From positions 1 to 39,418 of the forward strand of contig NZ_KB898497.1 in the NCBI RefSeq assembly GCF_000377645.1: 39,418 nt of DNA, given 5' to 3'. The DNA is from Thiomonas sp. FB-6. GTDB taxonomy: Bacteria; Pseudomonadota; Gammaproteobacteria; Burkholderiales; Burkholderiaceae_C. The translations under genes were made by a program, and so were the position numbers. The notes beneath the pieces are model-generated. The model was not told the origin of the DNA and ran no database searches. It saw only the letters and a list, made by a program, of their open reading frames with translations. Shown here one piece after another: positions 33,942 through 39,418 of this stretch. Every line of letters starts with the position of its first letter. The stretch's first letter is position 1.

Positions 33942-36536
33942 ATGAACAAGCGCTACCGCAAGCAACTTCCCGGCACCGCCCTGGACTACTTCGACGCCCG
34001 CGAGGCCGTCGAGGCGCTGCGCCCGGGCAGCTGGGACACGCTGTCCTACACCGCCCGCGTGCACGCCGAGAACCTGGTGCGCCGCTGCGACCCGCAGCGG
34101 CTCGACGAGTGCCTGCTGCAGATCGCCGAGGGCCGCCGCGACCGCGACTTCCCCTGGTTCCCGGCGCGCGTGGTGTGCCACGACATCCTGGGCCAGACCG
34201 CGCTGGTGGATCTGGCCGGGCTGCGCGACGCCATCGCCGCCGAGGGCGGCGACCCGGCGCGGGTGAACCCGGTGGTGCCGGTGCAGCTGATCGTGGACCA
34301 CTCGCTGGCCGTCGAGTGCGGCGGCGACGACCCCGAGGCCTTCGCCAAGAACCGTGCCATCGAGGACCGGCGCAACGAGGACCGCTTCCACTTCATCGAC
34401 TGGTGCCGCACGGCCTTCCGCAACGTCGACGTGATCCCGCCGGGCAACGGCATCATGCACCAGATCAACCTGGAGCGCATGTCCCCGGTGATCCACGCCG
34501 ACGCCGGCGTGGCCTACCCCGACACCCTCGTGGGCACCGACAGCCATACCCCGCACGTGGACGCGCTGGGCGTGATCGCGGTGGGCGTGGGCGGCCTGGA
34601 GGCGGAGAACGTGATGCTCGGGCGCGCCTCCTGGATGCGCCTGCCGGAGATCGTCGGCGTGGAGCTGGACGGGCGCCCCGCCCCCGGCATCACCGCCACC
34701 GACATCGTGCTGGCGCTGACCGAGTTCCTGCGCAAGTCCAAGGTGGTGGGCGCCTATCTGGAATTCCGCGGCGAGGGAGCCGCCGCGCTCACGCTGGGCG
34801 ACCGCGCGACCATCTCCAACATGGCCCCGGAGTACGGCGCCACCGCGGCCATGTTCGCGATCGACGAGCAGACCCTCGAGTACCTGCGGCTCACCGGGCG
34901 CGCGCCCGAGCAGGTGCGGCTGGTGGAGACCTACGCGAAGACCGCCGGCCTGTGGGCCGACAGCCTGGCCGGCGCGCAGTACGAGCGCACGCTGCGCTTC
35001 GACCTCTCCGGCGTGGTGCGCAACCTGGCCGGCCCCTCCAACCCGCATGCCCGCGTGGCCACGACCGAGCTGGCCGCCAAGGGCATCGCGAGGCCCTGGG
35101 AACAGCAGCCCGGGCGCATGCCCGACGGCGCGGTGATCATCGCCGCCATCACCAGCTGCACCAACACCTCCAACCCGCGCAACGTGATCGCCGCCGGCCT
35201 GCTGGCGCGCAACGCCCACCGCCTGGGGCTGCAGCGCAAGCCCTGGGTGAAGAGCTCGCTGGCGCCGGGTTCCAAGGCGGTACGCCTGTACCTGGAGCAG
35301 GCCGGGCTGCTGCCCGACCTGGAGGCGCTGGGCTTCGGCATCGTCGCCTATGCCTGCACCTCCTGCAACGGCATGTCCGGCGCGCTGGACCCGGCCATCC
35401 AGCAGGAAATCCAGGAGCGCGACCTGTACGCCACCGCCGTGCTGTCGGGCAACCGCAATTTCGACGGGCGCATCCACCCCTACGCGAAGCAGGCCTTCCT
35501 GGCCTCACCGCCGCTGGTCGTGGCCTACGCCATCGCCGGCACCATCCGCTTCGACATCGAGCGCGACGTGCTGGGCACGGCCGGCGGGCGCGACATCCGC
35601 CTGGCCGACATCTGGCCCGACGACGCCGAGATCGACGCGCTCGTGCGCTCGGCCGTCAAGCCCGAGTTCTTCCGGCAGGTCTACGAGCCCATGTTCGCGC
35701 TGCGCCCGCAGAGCGCGCAGGCCGCCGAGCCGCTGTACGCCTGGCGCGAGCGCTCCACCTACATCCGCCGCCCGCCCTACTGGGAAGGGGCGCTGGCGGG
35801 CGAGCGCACGCTGCGCGGCATGCGCCCGCTGGCCATCCTGCCCGACAACATCACCACCGACCACCTGTCGCCCTCCAACGCGATCCTGCTCGACAGCGCC
35901 GCCGGCGAGTACCTGGCGCACATGGGCCTGCCCGAGGAGGACTTCAACTCCTACGCCACCCACCGCGGCGACCACCTCACCGCGCAGCGCGCCACCTTCG
36001 CCAACCCCACGCTGAGCAACGAGATGGTGCGCAACGCCGACGGCAGCGTGCGCCGGGGCTCGCTGGCGCGCGTGGAACCCGAGGGGCGGGTCATGCGCAT
36101 GTGGGAGGCCATCGAGACCTACATGCAACGGCGCCAGCCGCTGATCATCGTCGCCGGCGCCGACTACGGCCAGGGCTCCTCGCGCGACTGGGCGGCCAAG
36201 GGCGTGCGCCTGGCGGGCGTGGAGGCCATCGCCGCCGAAGGCTTCGAGCGCATCCACCGCACCAACCTGATCGGCATGGGCGTGCTGCCGCTGCAGTTCC
36301 AGCCCGGCACCACGCGCCTGAGCCTGGGCCTGGACGGCACCGAGACCTACGACGTGGCGGGCGAGCGCAAGCCCGGCGCCACGCTCACGCTGGTGGTGAA
36401 CCGGCGCGACGGCAGCCGCGCCGAGGTGCCGGTGACCTGCCGCCTGGACACCGCCGAGGAGCTTTCGATCTACGAAGCCGGCGGAGTCCTGCAGCGCTTC
36501 GCCCAGGACTTCCTGGCCGAGTCGAAGACCGCCTGA
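33942..36536 (+). CDS. acnD: Fe/S-dependent 2-methylcitrate dehydratase AcnD
   Basis: This 864-residue aconitase-family enzyme dehydrates 2-methylcitrate. In organisms with acnD it replaces the cofactor-free PrpD and works together with PrpF. The [4Fe-4S] ligands are visible as Cys406 (ITSCTNTSN), Cys472 and Cys475 (ACTSCNGMSG). Other aconitase motifs are GTDSHTPHVDALGVIAVGVGG, the swivel-domain GADYGQGSSRDWAAKG, and FERIHRTNLIGMGVLPLQF. The divergent second cluster motif CTSCNG, in place of CIGNSG, is typical of AcnD rather than housekeeping AcnA. It sits between prpC and prpF. It is full length with no disruption. Confidence 0.96.
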   Translation: MNKRYRKQLPGTALDYFDAREAVEALRPGSWDTLSYTARVHAENLVRRCDPQRLDECLLQIAEGRRDRDFPWFPARVVCHDILGQTALVDLAGLRDAIAAEGGDPARVNPVVPVQLIVDHSLAVECGGDDPEAFAKNRAIEDRRNEDRFHFIDWCRTAFRNVDVIPPGNGIMHQINLERMSPVIHADAGVAYPDTLVGTDSHTPHVDALGVIAVGVGGLEAENVMLGRASWMRLPEIVGVELDGRPAPGITATDIVLALTEFLRKSKVVGAYLEFRGEGAAALTLGDRATISNMAPEYGATAAMFAIDEQTLEYLRLTGRAPEQVRLVETYAKTAGLWADSLAGAQYERTLRFDLSGVVRNLAGPSNPHARVATTELAAKGIARPWEQQPGRMPDGAVIIAAITSCTNTSNPRNVIAAGLLARNAHRLGLQRKPWVKSSLAPGSKAVRLYLEQAGLLPDLEALGFGIVAYACTSCNGMSGALDPAIQQEIQERDLYATAVLSGNRNFDGRIHPYAKQAFLASPPLVVAYAIAGTIRFDIERDVLGTAGGRDIRLADIWPDDAEIDALVRSAVKPEFFRQVYEPMFALRPQSAQAAEPLYAWRERSTYIRRPPYWEGALAGERTLRGMRPLAILPDNITTDHLSPSNAILLDSAAGEYLAHMGLPEEDFNSYATHRGDHLTAQRATFANPTLSNEMVRNADGSVRRGSLARVEPEGRVMRMWEAIETYMQRRQPLIIVAGADYGQGSSRDWAAKGVRLAGVEAIAAEGFERIHRTNLIGMGVLPLQFQPGTTRLSLGLDGTETYDVAGERKPGATLTLVVNRRDGSRAEVPVTCRLDTAEELSIYEAGGVLQRFAQDFLAESKTA

Positions 36537-36552
36537 ACCCGAGGAACCCAGC

Positions 36553-37749
36553 ATGTCCGAGCTTGCCCAGATCCGCATTCCCGCCACCTACATGCGCGGC
36601 GGCACCAGCAAAGGGGTGTTCTTCCGCCTGCAGGACCTGCCGGAAGCCGCGCGCCAGCCCGGCCGCGCGCGCGACCGGCTGCTGCAGCGGGTGATCGGCA
36701 GCCCCGACCCCTACGCCAAGCAGATCGACGGCATGGGCGGCGCCACCTCCAGCACCAGCAAGACGGTGATCCTGTCCCCCTCCACGCGCCCGGGCCACGA
36801 CGTGGACTACCTGTTCGGCCAGGTGGCCATCGACAGCGACTTCGTCGACTGGAGCGGCAACTGCGGCAATCTTTCCGCGGCGGTGGGCCCCTTCGCCATC
36901 GCCAGCGGCCTGGTGCCGGCGAACAACGTACCGCACGACGGCGTGGCCGTGGTGCGCATCTGGCAGGCCAACATCGGCAAGACCATCGTCGCCCACGTGC
37001 CCATGCGCGCCGGCGCGGTGAAGGAAACCGGCGACTTCGAGCTCGACGGCGTGACCTTCCCCGCCGCCGAGGTGCAACTCGAGTTCCTGGACCCGGCGGC
37101 CGACGAGGACGGCGACGGCGCCGGCGGGGCGATGTTCCCCACCGGCCACGTGGTGGACACGCTGGAGGTCCCCGGCGTGGGCAGCTTCGCGGCCACGATG
37201 ATCAACGCCGGCATTCCCACCATCTTTCTCAACGCTTCCGACCTCGGCTACCGCGGTACCGAGTTGCAGGACGCGATCAACTCCGACCCCGCCGCGCTGG
37301 CCCGCTTCGAGACCATCCGCGCGCACGGGGCCGTGCGCATGGGCCTGATCCGCAGCGTGGACGAGGCCGCCACGCGCCAGCACACGCCCAAGGTGGCCTT
37401 CGTCGCGCCGCCGGCCGACTACGTCGCCTCCAGCGGCAAGCACGTCGCCGCGGGCGACATGGACCTGCTGGTGCGCGCCATGTCCATGGGCAAGCTGCAC
37501 CACGCGATGATGGGCACGGCGGCCGTGTCCATCGGCACCGCCGCGGCCATTCCCGGCACCCTGGTCAACCTGGCCGCCGGCGGCGGCGAACGCTCCTCGG
37601 TGCGCTTCGGACACCCGTCGGGCACGCTGCGCGTGGGCGCCGAGGCCGTGCTCGACAAGGGCCAGTGGAAGGTGACCAAGGCCCTGATGAGCCGCAGCGC
37701 CCGCGTGCTGATGGAAGGCTGGGTGCGCATCCCGGGCGACGCGTTCTGA
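36553..37749 (+). CDS. prpF: 2-Methylaconitate cis-trans isomerase PrpF
   Basis: This 398-residue protein of the PrpF/DUF453 family, with a diaminopimelate-epimerase fold, isomerises the AcnD product to 2-methyl-cis-aconitate so that aconitase can hydrate it. The functional Lys70 (ATSSTSKTVIL) and Cys104 (DWSGNCGNLSAAVG) correspond to the Lys and Cys described for Shewanella PrpF. IPATYMRGGTSKGVFF at the N-terminus and GGGERSSVRFGHPSGT near the C-terminus are family marks. A ribosome site (GAGG) precedes the ATG, 16 bases after acnD. Its stop is followed after 2 bases by a double-hairpin repeat that may end the operon transcript. Confidence 0.96.
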   Translation: MSELAQIRIPATYMRGGTSKGVFFRLQDLPEAARQPGRARDRLLQRVIGSPDPYAKQIDGMGGATSSTSKTVILSPSTRPGHDVDYLFGQVAIDSDFVDWSGNCGNLSAAVGPFAIASGLVPANNVPHDGVAVVRIWQANIGKTIVAHVPMRAGAVKETGDFELDGVTFPAAEVQLEFLDPAADEDGDGAGGAMFPTGHVVDTLEVPGVGSFAATMINAGIPTIFLNASDLGYRGTELQDAINSDPAALARFETIRAHGAVRMGLIRSVDEAATRQHTPKVAFVAPPADYVASSGKHVAAGDMDLLVRAMSMGKLHHAMMGTAAVSIGTAAAIPGTLVNLAAGGGERSSVRFGHPSGTLRVGAEAVLDKGQWKVTKALMSRSARVLMEGWVRIPGDAF

Positions 37750-37751
37750 AT

Positions 37752-37827
37752 CCCCCAGGGCCGGGCTGCGCCCGGCCCTGCCCCGCGTGGGGGTCCAGGA
37801 ATCCTGGGGCGGCCCTGCGATTCCTCG
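37752..37827 (+). repeat. Dispersed double-hairpin element, copy 2 (3' side of prpF)
   Basis: Hairpin A has outer arms CCCCCA (37752-37757) and TGGGGG (37788-37793) and a perfect 10-bp inner stem, AGGGCCGGGC with GCCCGGCCCT (37757-37779), around TGC. Hairpin B has the 7-bp stem AGGAATC/GATTCCT (37797-37825) around a loop containing GGGGCGGCCCTGC. Copy 1 at 17920-17994 has the same layout and loop but different arm sequences in hairpin B, still paired. Confidence 0.85.
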
Positions 37828-37924
37828 AGACGGCCCCCCGGCTCGCGGGGTCTTGTATCCGCACGCCTGCACGGGCAAGCGGGGGCCCCTAGTCTGGCGG
37901 GCAGCGAACCGACGCGCGCCCGCC

Positions 37925-39151
37925 ATGCCCAATCACCTCAACTTCAAGTTCACCACCGTGCGCGGCGGCGGGCCCCCGGCGACCGTGCGCTGCAGCTGCG
38001 ACGACTTCTGGAGCGTGGCCCAGCAGCGCGCGATGCTCGAGCTGTACCCCCGTGTGGTGCACAAGGAGCCGCGGTTCATCCAGCTCTCCCGGGAGGACAT
38101 CCGGATCATTCCCCCTCCGCCGGAACCCAAGCCGCTCGCCGAGGGTCAACGCCTGCGGTTGCTGGAGCGGCAGCACGCCCGCTTCATGGGCGCCAAACCG
38201 GGGCAGTCGCTCGGGCCGCCGCCTGATCCCCTGGCGAGGGCCGAACGGGATCCGGCCGTGATCGAGCACTACCAGCGCGACGGCCTGCGCTACGCGACGC
38301 GCGCCCGGCTCATCGCCCGCGCCTACGCCTGCATGTACCTGGAAGACTTCGAGCACGGCAACCCTAAGCTGCAGGGCCGCTTCTACTGGGCCGGGCTGGC
38401 CGCCTTCGCGTCCAAGCAGGTGGCCTGCACGCTGGAAAAGCTGATCGTCCACTGGCTCGCCCGCGACACGATCCGGGCCCTGGGCAAGGGCAACCTGTGG
38501 CTGTACAACGATGCCTGGCCCTGGCATTACGCCTGGGCGCTGTGCCCCAAGTCGGTCGAGATCTGCACCCAGGAGCGCGACGCGCAGAACCTGCACCCCA
38601 CGGTGCTGAGCAACTTCAGCGCCCAGGAATGGGCGAAAGAGGTCATTGCCTGCGTACCCTGGCATATCGACGAGCAAACCGGAGAAGTCGGGAAACCCAT
38701 CGGACAGTTCCGCATCGCCCCGCTGATGAGCGAGGCGATCGAGGGGTGGAAGCGCATCGAGGACGAGTCGAACCCGGACAACCGTCGAGCGCTGTGCATG
38801 GATCACCTCTGGGCCATGGCCCGCCACGAGCAGGGGGAAGTGCTGCAAGGCCTGGTCTACAGCGACGACGACCTCATCAGGAATCTCGAACAAGGCCGAT
38901 TCCTTCGCGACCGCATGAGACTGGACAAGCTCTTCTACCTGTTCAAGCTCCAGCTCAGTTTCAGCGCCGAGGAATACACCGACGACGACGAATTCCGCTC
39001 CGAGGCGCCCAGGGGAATCGCCCTCGAGCACTACAAGGAGCGCATGGATTGGATCAAGAACACCGCGCAGCAATACGACAAGCTCATGTTCGGCGACAAG
39101 CGTGAGCGCATGCTCGCCGAGTTGCGCAAACTGGCCGAATGGGATGGCTGA
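37925..39151 (+). CDS. Uncharacterised 408-residue protein
   Basis: I do not recognise this protein with confidence. It has no signal peptide or membrane helix and looks cytosolic. Visible blocks are the N-terminal FTTVRGGGPPATVRCSCDDF, an IIPPPPEPKP Pro-rich stretch (about residues 60-69), and a Trp/Tyr-rich core with YLEDFEHGNPKLQGRFYWAG, ASKQVACTLEKLIVHWL and GNLWLYNDAWPWHYAWALCP. The C-terminal half is rich in charged residues. The core loosely recalls the DUF2515 group, but that is only an impression. It starts at the ATG at 37925, after the prpF 3' repeat, and overlaps by 8 bases the next gene, which encodes an exported protein, so the two are probably translationally coupled and functionally linked. 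Confidence 0.8.
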   Translation: MPNHLNFKFTTVRGGGPPATVRCSCDDFWSVAQQRAMLELYPRVVHKEPRFIQLSREDIRIIPPPPEPKPLAEGQRLRLLERQHARFMGAKPGQSLGPPPDPLARAERDPAVIEHYQRDGLRYATRARLIARAYACMYLEDFEHGNPKLQGRFYWAGLAAFASKQVACTLEKLIVHWLARDTIRALGKGNLWLYNDAWPWHYAWALCPKSVEICTQERDAQNLHPTVLSNFSAQEWAKEVIACVPWHIDEQTGEVGKPIGQFRIAPLMSEAIEGWKRIEDESNPDNRRALCMDHLWAMARHEQGEVLQGLVYSDDDLIRNLEQGRFLRDRMRLDKLFYLFKLQLSFSAEEYTDDDEFRSEAPRGIALEHYKERMDWIKNTAQQYDKLMFGDKRERMLAELRKLAEWDG

Positions 39152-39418
39152 CGCGCCCCGCGTCGCGACGCGACGGCGGCTGCTGATCGCAGCCCTGGCC
39201 GCCGCCAGCGGCCTGGCCCTTGCCCAGCGCAAACACTCATGGCTGCCCGCCTCCTCCGCACGTTCCCCGAACGGAGCCACCATGGCCGACGACACCGCGA
39301 CCATCGCCCTGGGCGATCCCAGCGCCTCCTACCTGGGCCCCAAGGGTCCCAGCATCGAGCGCAAGCCCGTGGGCATCGACTTCCACAAACACAACTGGCC
39401 CTTCGATCAACTGGGCAC
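39144..39418 (+). CDS. Partial gene for an exported protein (runs off the window end)
   Basis: An open frame from the ATG at 39144 continues through the end of the window, 91 codons seen. The N-terminus has TRRRLLIAALAAASGLALAQ, a twin-arginine-like or ordinary Sec signal (about residues 9-28) with a possible LALA cleavage site. The visible mature part includes MADDTATIALGDPSASYLGP and GPSIERKPVGIDFHKHNWPF. An internal ATG at 39282 would remove the signal and cannot be excluded as the start. The start overlaps the stop of the preceding gene by 8 bases (ATGGCTGA), indicating a coupled operon. I do not recognise the family. Confidence 0.7.
   Translation, partial: MADAPRVATRRRLLIAALAAASGLALAQRKHSWLPASSARSPNGATMADDTATIALGDPSASYLGPKGPSIERKPVGIDFHKHNWPFDQLG

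Noticed and set aside
37787-37924. Upstream extension of the 408-residue protein to an ATG at 37787
   Set aside because: The extension lies inside the double-hairpin repeat, reads as low-quality coding sequence, and the ATG at 37925 gives a sensible N-terminus.
1-39418. tRNA, rRNA, CRISPR array, integrase or prophage genes
   Set aside because: None was seen. Gaps between genes are mostly shorter than 200 bases, and no regularly spaced repeats, integrase or phage structural genes occur. The only mobile element is the IS at the left edge.

Overview
The window is very GC-rich DNA (about 70% by eye) from a betaproteobacterium, most probably of the order Burkholderiales. The reasons are a methylcitrate locus of the prpR / prpB-prpC-acnD-prpF type, map-glnD and purL of proteobacterial type, a CbpA/CbpM pair, a DnaQ-Cho fusion, and several genes whose start codon follows directly on a -10-like box. 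I cannot name the genus from sequence alone. Coding density is very high and almost every gene is ordinary chromosomal housekeeping or metabolism. No tRNA, rRNA or CRISPR array is visible.

Layout. 1-1232 is a complete-looking IS5-type element whose left inverted repeat begins at base 1, so the sequence edge is an IS boundary. 1505-2113 is a LysE/RhtB exporter. 2046-7918 (minus strand) is a respiratory block: a 66-residue one-helix subunit, subunit II and subunit I of a B-type (ba3) haem-copper oxidase, a Sco copper chaperone, a degenerate CtaG-like membrane protein, and then an FtsH-type protease. The oxidase genes overlap each other by a few bases and look translationally coupled. 8145-12990 (minus) holds a DUF1624 membrane protein and purL. 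13048-16506 (plus) holds map and glnD. 16531-17822 (minus) is the cbpA-cbpM co-chaperone pair. 17998-19902 is a divergent XRE-cupin regulator and BenE-type transporter with twin candidate operators between them. 19915-21328 (minus) holds a small exported protein and a fluoroacetate-dehalogenase-like hydrolase with the full diagnostic residue set.

21403-26116 (plus) carries a YbaK deacylase, fdhD, two small heat-shock proteins, an FGGY kinase and a Sel1-repeat protein. 26134-27318 (minus) is an acyl-CoA dehydrogenase. 27396-29637 (plus) is the DnaQ-Cho nuclease and a short-chain dehydrogenase. 29627-37749 is the propionate (2-methylcitrate) locus: prpR leftward, and prpB-prpC-acnD-prpF rightward behind a textbook sigma-54 promoter with three TTGCA-type sites upstream. 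The window ends with an unrecognised 408-residue protein overlapping by 8 bases the start of a Tat/Sec-exported protein that runs off the edge.

The least expected structure is a dispersed ~80-bp double-hairpin element. One copy lies 3 nt after the stop of the XRE-cupin gene (minus strand) and the other 2 nt after the stop of prpF (plus strand), in the same orientation relative to the upstream gene. The second hairpin has different arm sequences in the two copies but keeps its pairing, while the loop is conserved. That pattern suggests selection on structure, probably at mRNA 3' ends.
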